NCBI GenBank assembly: GCA_020633125.1
Contig: JACKEH010000008.1
Location: 1 to 64,000, forward strand
Length of the DNA: 64,000 bases
Direction: 5' to 3'
From: Sandaracinus sp.
Lineage (GTDB): Bacteria; Myxococcota_A; Polyangia; Polyangiales; Houyiibacteriaceae
The notes beneath the pieces were generated by a model. It had not been told where the DNA came from and searched no databases. It saw only the letters and a list, made by a program, of their open reading frames with translations. The position numbers and the translations under genes were made by a program. Below are positions 18,123 through 27,902 of this stretch, one piece after another. Numbering within the stretch: position 1 is the first letter of the stretch; every line of letters begins with the position of its first letter.

Positions 18123-18826
18123 TGCAACTCGACCCCGAGGTGTTGCGCAGCCTTCCCGTCTGGTTCGTGGCGACGCTGCTCTCGCTGACGGTCCACGAAG
18201 CGGCGCACGCGCTCTTCGGACGTCTCGGCGGCGACGACACCGCGCACGAGCAGGTCACCCTCGACCCGACGCCCCACGTACGTCGCGAGCCCTTCGGCAT
18301 GATCCTCGTGCCGATCCTCTCGTTCCTCTTCAACGGGGGTCAGTGGATGATCGGGTTCGCGTCCGCGCCCTACGATCCGCATTGGGCTGCGCGTCATCCG
18401 AAGCGCGCCGCGTGGATGGCGGCGGCGGGTCCGCTCGCCGATCTGCTGCTCGCGTTGATCGCGGCCGTCGTGCTCCGGCTCGGGCTCTCGTTCTGGGGTT
18501 GGCAGGCCATCGTGCCCGAGACCGCGGCTTTCGACGCCTTGGTGGTCGGTCCCGAAGGTGAGCCGACCGCGCTGACCACGTTCTTCAGCGTGCTCTTCTC
18601 GGTGAACATCCTGATCGGGCTCTTCAACCTGATCCCGGTCGCGCCGCTCGACGGGCACGCGGTGGTGCCGCTCTTCTTGAGCGAGAAGCTCACGCAGCGA
18701 TGGCACGCGCTCTTCGAAGATCGCGCAGCCTCGTTCGTGGGCTTGGCGATCGCGTGGGTGCTCTTCGGGCGGCTCGCGTGGCCGGTCTTCGAAGCGTCGG
18801 TGCAGCTCTTCTACGTCTTCGTGTAA
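18122..18826 (+). CDS. M50-family membrane zinc protease (site-2 protease-like)
   Basis: A 234-residue membrane protein with the zinc motif HEAAH at 25-29 inside the first hydrophobic segment. A second metal-site motif, NLIPVAPLDGH, lies in a later helix. Together they mark the rhomboid-unrelated M50/S2P family of intramembrane proteases. About five hydrophobic segments are visible. No PDZ or CBS domain is present, so this is the minimal form. Substrate unknown; such enzymes often cleave anti-sigma factors or signal-peptide remnants. It is coupled to the HAD phosphatase upstream by a 1-bp overlap, with no obvious functional link. Confidence 0.82.
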   Translation: MQLDPEVLRSLPVWFVATLLSLTVHEAAHALFGRLGGDDTAHEQVTLDPTPHVRREPFGMILVPILSFLFNGGQWMIGFASAPYDPHWAARHPKRAAWMAAAGPLADLLLALIAAVVLRLGLSFWGWQAIVPETAAFDALVVGPEGEPTALTTFFSVLFSVNILIGLFNLIPVAPLDGHAVVPLFLSEKLTQRWHALFEDRAASFVGLAIAWVLFGRLAWPVFEASVQLFYVFV

Positions 18827-18836
18827 CCGAATCGTT

Positions 18837-18860
18837 CGCGGCGCCGAAGCATGCGCCGCG
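18837..18860. terminator. Hairpin between convergent genes
   Basis: Perfect 8-bp stem CGCGGCGC with GCGCCGCG and an 8-nt loop. It lies just after the protease stop and before the kinase stop. No U-run. Confidence 0.45.
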
Positions 18861-18914
18861 GCATCGCGGAAGCCTCACAGAGCGCGCCGAATCCACGTCA
18901 CGACGCGGACGCGC

Positions 18915-20759
18915 TCACTCGATGCCGGTGAGATCGTAGAAGACGCGCTCTTCGCCGCCCGAGTCGACCCGCACCGAACGCGTGTGCTCGGCGCCGTCGC
19001 GATCGACGATGCGAAGGCGCACCGTGCCCGAAGGCACCTCGGCGCCCCCGATCGGCGTCGTCCCGAGGAGACGCTCGCCGACGTAGACCTTCGACCACGG
19101 CCGCGTGTTGATCGACAGACGACCCGGACTGGCCGCCGGCGGCGCCTCGGCGACGACACGAGGCTCCCGCACGGTGTTGCGCGGACGGTCCCCCACGGGA
19201 CGACGAAGGCGCGCTTCGACCTCGAGCGGACGACCAGCGACGACCTCGACCTCTTCGGTCCACTCGGCGTACCCGTCGCGCTGCATCACCACCGCGTAGG
19301 TCCCGACGGGGAAGTCCCCGAGCGCCGTCGGCGTGGTGCCCGGAACCTCACGGTCGCCGATGCGAACGGTCGCGCCGGCCGGCTCGCTCCGGAACGTGAT
19401 CATCGCGCCCATCGCGACGGGAACCTCCGGCGCTTCCACCTCGGGCGCTTGCACCTCGGGCGTCGTCGGAGGTGTCGTCGGGAGCTGCCCCGGCGGCAAC
19501 GCACCTGGCAAGGCCGTCGGCAAGCTGGGCAGGTTGGCAGCCGCAGTCGCCGCCTGTTGCGTGAGCCACCACGCGCCCGCCCCGCCAGCCACGAGGAGCA
19601 GGAGGAGCGCCGCGGCGAGCCCGATCCAGAGCCCCTTCTTGCTCGGCTTGGCGGCCTCGGCCTCGAGCGACAACGCGCCGACCTCGGCGAGCTGCGGAGC
19701 CTCGATCCCGGCGGGGATCGACTCGGGCGCCGGCGGCGCGATGGACACGCCAGAGGGGCGGTCGAGGAGCTGGAAGCTCTGACCGAAGGGCGTCGAGTCG
19801 ACGGCGGGGCCGCGCTGTATCTCTTCGCCGAAGATGCCTTGCAGGTACTCCGCGATGCGCGGCGCTTGCACCACCTCGCGCTGTGTCGCGAGCCAATGCT
19901 CGAGCTCGAACTGCAACGCGCCGGCGCTCTCCTGCCGGTCTTCCTGCTTCTTCTGCAGCGCCTTCTGCACGATCGCGTCGAGCGACTCGGGCAGGTCCGG
20001 GCGGTACTTCCGAATCGAAGGCACCGGCTCTTCGATCACCGCGCGCATCGTCTCGTATTGCGTCTTGCGGTGGTAGAGCGGCCGCCCGGTGAGCGACTCG
20101 TAGAGCACGACACCGAGGGCGAAGACGTCCGCGCGTCCGTCCATCGGCTCGCCGAGGCATTGCTGCGGCGACATGTACGCGAACTTCCCCTTCACCTGAC
20201 CGTCCTGGGTCTTGGTGTGTTGGAAGCTCGCCTTCGCGATGCCGAAGTCGAGGAGCTTCACGGAGCCCTCGAAGCTCACCATCACGTTCTGCGGGCTGAC
20301 GTCGCGGTGGATGATGCCGAGCGGATCCCCCACCTCGTCCTTGAGGTTGTGCGCGTAATGCAGCGCGTCGGCGACTTGGGCGCAGATCTTCACCGCGATG
20401 GGCGCGGGCACACCGCCTGCCTCGCGGGCCTTTCGGATGAGCTTCCCGAGGGCGATGCCGTCGATCCACTCCATCGCGAGGAACCACGAGCCCTGCTCTT
20501 CGCCGAACTCGTAGAGATGCACGATGCCCGGGTGGTTGAGGCGCATCGCGAGCCGCGCCTCGTCGAAGAACATCGTCTGGAACGTCTCGTCGTCGGCCAC
20601 GTGCGCGAGCACGCGCTTGATGACGAGGTGGCGCGATCCAGCGCCCTGAACGGCGGACGTCTCCCGAGCCAAGTAAATCTCGGCCATTCCGCCGACGGCG
20701 AGGCGGCCCAGGAGCTCGTAACGTCCAAAGGCGCAGATGGCCGGAAGGTTCCGGACCAT
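18915..20759 (-). CDS. Membrane Ser/Thr protein kinase with PEGA domains
   Basis: A 614-residue Hanks-type kinase. ATP loop LAVGGMAEIYLA at 20-31, Lys49, catalytic loop HRDVSPQN at 151-158 and DFG at 171-173 are all intact, so it should be active. HRDVSPQN is the usual form in myxobacteria. A membrane helix near 390-412 (LWIGLAAALLLLLVAGG) follows the kinase domain, then a Pro-rich linker. Two PEGA modules follow at the C-terminus (AGATVRIGDREVPGTTP and RPWSKVYVGERLLGTTP). PEGA domains are small surface beta-folds, here on the periplasmic side. The ATG at 20759 precedes the kinase domain closely; earlier in-frame starts add about 40 atypical residues. Confidence 0.9.
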   Translation of the reverse strand: MVRNLPAICAFGRYELLGRLAVGGMAEIYLARETSAVQGAGSRHLVIKRVLAHVADDETFQTMFFDEARLAMRLNHPGIVHLYEFGEEQGSWFLAMEWIDGIALGKLIRKAREAGGVPAPIAVKICAQVADALHYAHNLKDEVGDPLGIIHRDVSPQNVMVSFEGSVKLLDFGIAKASFQHTKTQDGQVKGKFAYMSPQQCLGEPMDGRADVFALGVVLYESLTGRPLYHRKTQYETMRAVIEEPVPSIRKYRPDLPESLDAIVQKALQKKQEDRQESAGALQFELEHWLATQREVVQAPRIAEYLQGIFGEEIQRGPAVDSTPFGQSFQLLDRPSGVSIAPPAPESIPAGIEAPQLAEVGALSLEAEAAKPSKKGLWIGLAAALLLLLVAGGAGAWWLTQQAATAAANLPSLPTALPGALPPGQLPTTPPTTPEVQAPEVEAPEVPVAMGAMITFRSEPAGATVRIGDREVPGTTPTALGDFPVGTYAVVMQRDGYAEWTEEVEVVAGRPLEVEARLRRPVGDRPRNTVREPRVVAEAPPAASPGRLSINTRPWSKVYVGERLLGTTPIGGAEVPSGTVRLRIVDRDGAEHTRSVRVDSGGEERVFYDLTGIE

Positions 20760-20784
20760 GGTCCGCTCGGCTGTCACGGCTGGA

Positions 20785-20790
20785 ACTATA
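20785..20790 (-). promoter_or_regulatory. -10-like element (TATAGT) for the kinase gene
   Basis: Five of six matches to TATAAT, 25 nt before the ATG at 20759. No good -35 at 16-18 bp. Confidence 0.35.
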
Positions 20791-20908
20791 GCTTGCTCGT
20801 GAGAAAGCGCCGGTACGAAGCGTAAGGCTGCCCGTGACAGGTAGGTGACGCACGCACAAGCACGTCCCGGGCAGCACACTCGGGTGAGCGGCCTGGTGGC
20901 TCGAAAGG

Positions 20909-20925
20909 CGGTAGTCAGCTACCGT
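20909..20925 (+). promoter_or_regulatory. Palindrome overlapping a leaderless-type -10 (TACCGT)
   Basis: TACCGT (20920-20925) ends 8 nt before the GTG at 20934. It overlaps the right arm of a perfect 6-bp inverted repeat, CGGTAG-TCAG-CTACCG (20909-20924). A protein binding the palindrome would cover the -10, so it is a candidate operator. Confidence 0.45.
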
Positions 20926-20933
20926 CGGCCGCC

Positions 20934-21875
20934 GTGACCGCGCTTCATTCGGTAGTCGCCTCGGCTTCCTCCACGCGCGACGCCCGCCGCCCCCGGCCCG
21001 GCCTCGCCCTCGCGTCTCTGGTCGTCGGGGCCCTCGCGCTCGGGAGCGTGTTTTTCCTCGTGCCCTCGAGGGCGGAAGCTCAACCCTCGCCCGCGGTGGC
21101 GCTGGCCGAGATTCGCGAGCAGATCCTCTACGCGAACTACGGCGCGGCCATCACCGCCGCGCAGGCATTCCTCGAGCGCACGGACCTCGACGCCCGCAGT
21201 CGCGCGATCGGCCTCGAAGTGCTCGCGACGGCGCACGTCGCCAACCGCGATCAGTCGGCCGCGGACGCGACCTTGCGTGAGCTCTACCGTCGCGACCCGG
21301 GCCATCGCCTCACCGACGGCGACGCAAGCCCGCTCGTTCAGGCCGCGTTCCAGCGCGCCCGCGAGCGCTTGCCGGACACGATCCCCGTGCGCCTGAACCA
21401 CCAGGCTCCGCGCCTGACGAACCGTGAGTCGCCCGAGGTTCGCGTCGAGGTCGCCGACGGGCTCGAAGCCGTGCAAGAGGTGCGCATCGCGTACCGCACC
21501 GGCGGCGCGCCGCGCTTCGCGAATCTCGTGCTCAACCTCGACGGCACCACCGCCGTCGGTCGACTCCCGCTCGTCGGCGCGCCGGACCAAGCCCAGCGCA
21601 TCGAGTACTTCGTGCTCGCGCTCGCTCCTTCGGGGACGCCGCTCGCGCAGCTCGGCGACGAAGCCGAACCGCTCGTGCTCGACGTGCCGGCCGAGCGCCG
21701 CGACGCGAACCCGCTCACGCCTCCCCCGCCCGTCGAAGAAGAGGGTTCGTCCAAGTGGTGGGTCGGTGTGCTCGTCGGTGTCGTCGTCGCCGCGGCCGCG
21801 GGCGTGACCGTCGCGTTCCTCCTTCGCGAAGAAGCGCCGTCCGGAAGCCTCGGTGGCGTGTCGCTCGAGTTCTGA
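20934..21875 (+). CDS. TPR / Ig-like / C-terminal membrane-anchor protein
   Basis: A 313-residue protein. An N-terminal signal or signal-anchor (LALASLVVGALALGSVFFL, then AEA) leads into TPR-like helices at about 55-120 (IREQILYANYGAAITAAQAFLE). A beta-rich domain at about 145-240 contains PEVRVEVADG and YRTGGAPRFANLVL. A C-terminal helix WWVGVLVGVVVAAAAGVTVAFLL is followed by the short tail REEAPSGSLGGVSLEF. The order matches the protein at 49944-50951, so they are paralogues of one architecture. The start GTG has no Shine-Dalgarno but has a TACCGT element. It diverges from the PEGA kinase, which suggests a shared regulatory region. Confidence 0.75.
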   Translation: MTALHSVVASASSTRDARRPRPGLALASLVVGALALGSVFFLVPSRAEAQPSPAVALAEIREQILYANYGAAITAAQAFLERTDLDARSRAIGLEVLATAHVANRDQSAADATLRELYRRDPGHRLTDGDASPLVQAAFQRARERLPDTIPVRLNHQAPRLTNRESPEVRVEVADGLEAVQEVRIAYRTGGAPRFANLVLNLDGTTAVGRLPLVGAPDQAQRIEYFVLALAPSGTPLAQLGDEAEPLVLDVPAERRDANPLTPPPPVEEEGSSKWWVGVLVGVVVAAAAGVTVAFLLREEAPSGSLGGVSLEF

Positions 21876-21976
21876 GCTCGGGTTCTTCGAGCCGCAGTTA
21901 CGAGGCCGCCCGCCTCCCCACGCGTGCCCGAGCGGCGCGCCACGACCGAGCGCCACGCGCTCCTTTCGAGGTACCC

Positions 21977-23356
<1,380 letters not shown>

Positions 23357-23502
23357 GCCCCTCGAGCATCGGGCGAACGAGTTTCTGCCCCGCTCGTGAA
23401 GCACCCGTCGTACGGCGACGCAGGTGTCCGTGGGGGCGTGGCGCACGGGTCCGTCGACGTTCCAGGACTCGAGGCTCCTCCCCGACGCGCCCGGAGGAAA
23501 CC

Positions 23503-24594
23503 TCAGCCGTGCTGCGCCGGCCCCTCGGCGAGCTCCGTCGGCTCTTCGCGAGGCAGCACCACCTCGGGCTCCTCGCGAAGCCGCACGACGACTCGGTCGG
23601 GTCGGCGCACGTTGTCGAGGTGCACGTAGAGCGCGCGCGAGCTTTCGGCGTCGAGTCGATCGAGCACGCGGCGCAGCTTGCGGAGCTTCGGAAGGAAAGG
23701 CGCACGACCCAGGCGCACCTCCATCGCGTCGGCGCCGACGTGCAGCGTCAGACCGTCGTCGGCCTCGACGTGAATCTCCGCGATGGGCTCGCGACGCCAG
23801 AGCCCCGCGGCGCGCCAATCGTCGAGCAGCCCGTCGATCTCGCCGAGCAAGGCGCTCCGCCAGGCACGCTCACGCAAGAAGCGCTCGCGCTCGACGCCGC
23901 TGACGATCGGGAAGTCGACGGGATCGCCGGGCGCGACCTCCTTGAAGACCTTCCCCTCGTCGTCGACGAGGTAGAGGCTCGGTCCGAGCGCGAGCACGAG
24001 CGCGGCGTGTCGTTCGACGACCTTCAGACGAAACGTGCCGGGGAGGCGACGCTCGACCTCGGCCCGTGCAATCCACGGATGCCGCTCGAGCCGCGCGCGG
24101 ACGTCCTCGGGGGAGAGCTCGAAGACGTTCGTTCCGAGCGCGATGCCCGCCGCGCGCAGCACCTCGGCCTCGTCGAGACGCTCGCGCCCTTCGAGCTCGA
24201 TCGTCGCGATGGCGAAGGCCGGCGAGGTTCGAACGTAGTCCCGCGTGAGCCGACCGACGGCGACGGCGCCCCCGATCGCGAGCAGCACGCCGGCGATCTT
24301 CGCGACCGTCGTCAAGACCCGTAGCGCGCGCGCGAATCGCTCCCCACGGAAACGCGGCGCTACCGACTCACGACCCGACGGGGGCGGCACCGACGCGAGT
24401 GGGGTCACCGCCAACGCGTCTGCCGGCATCTCCAGGCTCTCGGAGACGGGCTCGGGACGCGCGCGGCGCCGGTTCCGTGAGGGCTCCGCGGGGGGCGTGC
24501 GCACCTCGACCTTGCGGCGCGGACGCTTCCGGGGCGGCGCTTCGTCCTCGTCGCGCGCCCGAACACGCACGTTCCTGGGGGGCGGCGCGCTCAT
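23503..24594 (-). CDS. ftsQ: Cell division protein FtsQ
   Basis: A 363-residue bitopic divisome protein. A long basic, disordered N-terminus (residues 1-90, many Arg/Pro) precedes one membrane helix at about 97-114 (AKIAGVLLAIGGAVAVGR). A POTRA domain follows at about 127-195 (IATIELEGRERLDEAEVL to RLPGTFRLKVVERHAA), then the FtsQ beta-domain (YLVDDEGKVFKEV, DFPIVSGVER). FtsQ links FtsA/FtsZ-side proteins to FtsB and FtsL. The ATG at 24594 has GGAG 7 nt upstream. No ftsA or ftsZ follows; murC faces it on the other strand. Confidence 0.88.
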   Translation of the reverse strand: MSAPPPRNVRVRARDEDEAPPRKRPRRKVEVRTPPAEPSRNRRRARPEPVSESLEMPADALAVTPLASVPPPSGRESVAPRFRGERFARALRVLTTVAKIAGVLLAIGGAVAVGRLTRDYVRTSPAFAIATIELEGRERLDEAEVLRAAGIALGTNVFELSPEDVRARLERHPWIARAEVERRLPGTFRLKVVERHAALVLALGPSLYLVDDEGKVFKEVAPGDPVDFPIVSGVERERFLRERAWRSALLGEIDGLLDDWRAAGLWRREPIAEIHVEADDGLTLHVGADAMEVRLGRAPFLPKLRKLRRVLDRLDAESSRALYVHLDNVRRPDRVVVRLREEPEVVLPREEPTELAEGPAQHG

Positions 24595-24713
24595 CGAGCT
24601 CCGCTCTCTCTTGTTCGTTCGGGCTCGAGACGGCTTGCCACGGCTCTCGCTGACCTCGCACGAAGCACGGCACGAGGTCCAAAAATCCGCCCTCGAAAAC
24701 CCGCTCCGAGAAC

Positions 24714-24745
24714 GTCGAAGGGGGCCCCTCGGAGCCCCCTTCGAC
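24714..24745 (-). terminator. Strong hairpin after the Cys-rich lipoprotein gene
   Basis: Perfect 12-bp stem GTCGAAGGGGGC with GCCCCCTTCGAC and an 8-nt loop, 50 bp past the stop at 24796. No clear U-run, but very stable. Confidence 0.7.
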
Positions 24746-24795
24746 CGTCGGTCCAGCGGCCGACGCTCGGTCACACGGCCGACGGCCGATCTCGC

Positions 24796-26112
24796 TCAGA
24801 ACCCGACGCACATCCCGCGCGAGCAAACCTGACGGCCCGGGCAGACCATGCCGCATCCGCCGCAGTGGTTTCGGTCCGAGTTGGTGTTCACGCAGGCGCC
24901 GTCGCAGAGCGTGTCGCCGCGCCCGCACGTACAGGCGCCCGCCGAGCAGCTGCCCGAGAAGCCGCACGAGACGCCGCAGCCCCCGCAGTTGAAGGTGTCG
25001 GACGCGGTGTCGACGCAACGAAAGCCACATCGCGTCTGCCCGGCCGGGCAGTCGGAGAGGCAAACGCCGTCCACGCAGCTCTGACCGCGCGCGCACGCGT
25101 TGCCGCAGAAGCCGCAGTTCGCGACGTCGGCCGAGGTGTCCGTGCAGACGCCACGGCACGCCATCTCCCCCATCGCGCACGCGCAACGCCCACCGGTGCA
25201 GCTTCGACCGCCCGTGCACTCGATGCCGCAGCGGCCGCAGTTCGCGTCGTCCGCCCTCGTGTCGACGCACGAGCCGGCGCACGCCGTGAGGTCGCCACAA
25301 TCCGCCACACACGCGCCCTCGCTGCAGAACTGACCCCGCGGGCAGACGTTGCCGCAGCCGCCGCAGTTGAACACGTCGGACGACGCGTCCACGCAGCGAT
25401 CACCACATCCCGTGAGGCCTTCCGCGCAGCCACACGTGCTGTCCGCGCAAACCTGGTCGCGTGCGCACGCGACGCCGCACGCGCCGCAGTTCGCGCCGTC
25501 GGTGGTGGTGTCGACGCACGCCCCGTCGCAGTCGGTCGTTCCCGCGCGGCAGCCCTCGACACACGCGCCGTCGCTGCACACCTCGGCGTCGCCGCAGGCG
25601 GTCGCGCAGTCGCCGCAATGCGTGGGATCCGAGAGCACGTCGGTGCAGGCACCGTCGCACTCGAGCAAGCCACTGCCGCAGGCGCAGGCGCCTTCCGCGC
25701 ACTCGAAGCCTTCGCCGCACGCCGTGCCGCACGCGCCGCAGTTCGCGCCGTCGCTCTGGGTGTCGACGCAGCCGCCCGAACAATCGGTGAGGCCCATGCT
25801 GCATTCCGCGGCGCATGCGCCGACGTCGCAGACTTGTCCTTCCGCACACGCGACGTCGCAGTCGCCGCAGTTGGCCGGGTCCGCGGCGACCGGGACGCAG
25901 GCGTCGTCGCAGAGCGCCTCTCCCTCACCACAGGTCGGCGTCGTGCCGGCGTCGGTGTCGCCTCCGCCGCCGTCGACGTCGCCTCCACCGTCGGTCCGTT
26001 CGCCCGCGTCGCTCTCACCGCCGTCGGGGAGCCCCACGGGTCCGTCGTCGTCGCCGCAACCGACGAGACCGAACGCGCAGAGCAAAGCCAGGGTGACGCC
26101 GAAGCGCCGCAT
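24796..26112 (-). CDS. Cys-rich nine-repeat lipoprotein (MXAN_6577-like)
   Basis: A 438-residue lipoprotein. The signal is RRFGVTLALLCAFGLVGC. A Gly/Asp linker follows, then nine tandem units of about 41-42 residues. Each has the frame C-x(4)-C-V-D-T-x(2)-D-x(2)-N-C-G-x-C-G-x(2)-C and a second C-x(4,5)-C group. The Cys are probably disulfide-bonded at the cell surface. This repeat is common in Myxococcota and is often misnamed in databases; function unknown. The ATG at 26112 has AGAGGA 5 nt upstream, better than the in-frame ATG five codons earlier. It diverges from the AgmX-like gene. Confidence 0.82.
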   Translation of the reverse strand: MRRFGVTLALLCAFGLVGCGDDDGPVGLPDGGESDAGERTDGGGDVDGGGGDTDAGTTPTCGEGEALCDDACVPVAADPANCGDCDVACAEGQVCDVGACAAECSMGLTDCSGGCVDTQSDGANCGACGTACGEGFECAEGACACGSGLLECDGACTDVLSDPTHCGDCATACGDAEVCSDGACVEGCRAGTTDCDGACVDTTTDGANCGACGVACARDQVCADSTCGCAEGLTGCGDRCVDASSDVFNCGGCGNVCPRGQFCSEGACVADCGDLTACAGSCVDTRADDANCGRCGIECTGGRSCTGGRCACAMGEMACRGVCTDTSADVANCGFCGNACARGQSCVDGVCLSDCPAGQTRCGFRCVDTASDTFNCGGCGVSCGFSGSCSAGACTCGRGDTLCDGACVNTNSDRNHCGGCGMVCPGRQVCSRGMCVGF

Positions 26113-26449
26113 CGAAGTCCTCTCCATTCCAACCTCCGCGACCAAGATACCGACACGTGCCCTCGGTGGCGCGTCGGGGCGGGCCCGGACGGGGAATCCC
26201 GCAGCATTCCGCGCCGACCGGAATCCTGGCGGGGCTCCCACGAAGCACGTGGCGAAAGAAATCGTGCCCGCGGCGGAACCTGCCTCCGGGATCGCTGTCG
26301 GTAGCCAGCGTGGACGGCGGCCCCGTCCCGAGCGCCAAAACCCGAACGAGCGCGCGGGAGAACCGCCAGACGACCGCCCCGCGGTCGAGGGCGGAGCTCC
26401 GTCCACATCCCGCTTTTGCGCGTTCGCGCCCAGCCCGAGGAGAGACGAG
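26113..26449. other. Divergent intergenic region
   Basis: 337 bp between the Cys-rich lipoprotein and the AgmX-like gene, both of which start here. I found a ribosome-binding site on each side but no convincing -35/-10 pair, sigma-54 site or repeat. Confidence 0.5.
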
Positions 26450-27841
26450 ATGACGACCCTGACCGAGACCACCGAACGCTTCGTGCCGATCGCCCGCACG
26501 CCGCTCGCCGACGCCGCGTCCCTGGAGACGACCGAGGACGTCGTCGAGGTGCGTGTCTCGTGGGGCGACGACGTGCTGGTCATCAAACACGTGCGCGGCG
26601 GCGAGCGTTTCGTCGTCGGCGAAGGGGACGACGTCGATTGGCTCGTGCCCGCGAGCCTGCTCGGCGTCGAGCGCCACGTGCTCGTCGAAGGCGGCCGCGT
26701 GATCCTCCCGCCCAACGCGCTCACGACCGGCGCCGCAGAGGACGCGACGCGCTTCAAGCTGGGTGACTTCGAGCTCTTCGCCGCGCGTACCCACGCCGGC
26801 AAGGCCACCGAGCGAGGCCGTGACGTCGATCGCCGGCCGGTCGCGTACGTCGGCGGCACCCTCGCCCTCGCGGGTCTGATGATCGTCGGCTTCTCGCTCG
26901 TGCCGCCGAAGAGCGCCGCGCTCTCCTTCGATCACATCGATCCGCACAGCCGCCTCGCGGCGATCTACCTCTCGCCGCCCGAGACCGAGCTCGAGGAGCC
27001 GATCCCCGAAGTCGGGCCGAGCGGTCCCGCGGGCGGCGAAGGCGAACGCCACGCGGGCGAAGAAGGCGCGATGGGCGATCCCGAAGAGACGCAGACCAAC
27101 CGCCGATACGCGGTCCGCGGCCCGCGCGACAACGCGAACCCGACGCTCGCGCGCGACCGTTCGCCCGAGGCGGTTCGACAGGTCGGCGCGCTCGGTGCGC
27201 TGACGAGCCTCGCCGGCACCTGGAACGCGCCCACGTCACCCTTCGGCGCGGCGCAGGCGCTCGGCCAAGACCCGATGGACGCGCTCGGTGCGCTGATGGG
27301 CGCCGACATCGGCAACAGCCACGGCGCGCTCGGCCTCGGCATGCACGGCACCGGTCGCGGCGCAGGCGGCGACGGTCGCGGCACCATCGGCCTCGACTCG
27401 CTCGGTGACACCCTCGGCCACGGGGGAGGCGCGACCTGCGATCCCGGTCAGACCTGCCAGGGCTACGGCCGCGTGGGCGGTCTCGGCGGCATGAACCGCC
27501 AATCGCGTGGGCCCACCATGCGCCCCGGTCCGGTCGAGACGAACGGTGGCCTCTCGAAGGAGACGATCCGTCGCGTCGTGCGGCGTCACCACAACGAAGT
27601 GAAGTTCTGTTACGAGCAGGCGCTTCGTGCGCGCCCCGACCTCGAAGGCCGCGTCACCACGCGCTTCATGATCAGCCCCACCGGCGCGGTCGCAGCCTCC
27701 GTGGTCCAGAGCTCGACCTTGCAGAACGGCGAAGCCGAGCAGTGCATCACCCAAGCGATCACCCGCTGGAGCTTCCCGGCCCCGAGCGACGGCGGCATGG
27801 TCTCGGTGACCTATCCCTTCGTCTTCTCCTCGGCGGAGTGA
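26450..27841 (+). CDS. AgmX/PglI C-terminal (TonB-like) protein
   Basis: A 463-residue protein. Residues 25-115 form an FHA-like beta-rich N-terminal part (cytoplasmic). One membrane helix lies at 131-152 (VAYVGGTLALAGLMIVGFSL). A long low-complexity Gly-rich periplasmic spacer (200-365) is followed by a TonB-like C-terminal domain at about 372-463. Diagnostic blocks are LSKETIRRVVRRHHNEVKFC, GRVTTRFMISPTG and AEQCITQAITRWSFPAP. This domain is known from M. xanthus gliding and related proteins; a role in gliding here is only inference. A strong GAGGAGA precedes the ATG at 26450. Confidence 0.82.
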   Translation: MTTLTETTERFVPIARTPLADAASLETTEDVVEVRVSWGDDVLVIKHVRGGERFVVGEGDDVDWLVPASLLGVERHVLVEGGRVILPPNALTTGAAEDATRFKLGDFELFAARTHAGKATERGRDVDRRPVAYVGGTLALAGLMIVGFSLVPPKSAALSFDHIDPHSRLAAIYLSPPETELEEPIPEVGPSGPAGGEGERHAGEEGAMGDPEETQTNRRYAVRGPRDNANPTLARDRSPEAVRQVGALGALTSLAGTWNAPTSPFGAAQALGQDPMDALGALMGADIGNSHGALGLGMHGTGRGAGGDGRGTIGLDSLGDTLGHGGGATCDPGQTCQGYGRVGGLGGMNRQSRGPTMRPGPVETNGGLSKETIRRVVRRHHNEVKFCYEQALRARPDLEGRVTTRFMISPTGAVAASVVQSSTLQNGEAEQCITQAITRWSFPAPSDGGMVSVTYPFVFSSAE

Positions 27842-27861
27842 GCGCGAGCGCCTCGAGCGCG

Positions 27862-27895
27862 CGAAGGGCACCCGGGTCCGCTCGGGTGCTCTTCG
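27862..27895. terminator. Bidirectional terminator
   Basis: Hairpin of about 13 bp (CGAAGGGCACCCG with CGGGTGCTCTTCG, one G-T pair) with an 8-nt loop. It lies between convergent stops at 27841 and 27903. Confidence 0.8.
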
Positions 27896-27902
27896 TCTTC
27901 CG

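Noticed and set aside
26113..26449. Sigma-54 promoter before the AgmX-like gene
   Set aside because: A GG...GC pair exists but the spacing is 13, not 10.
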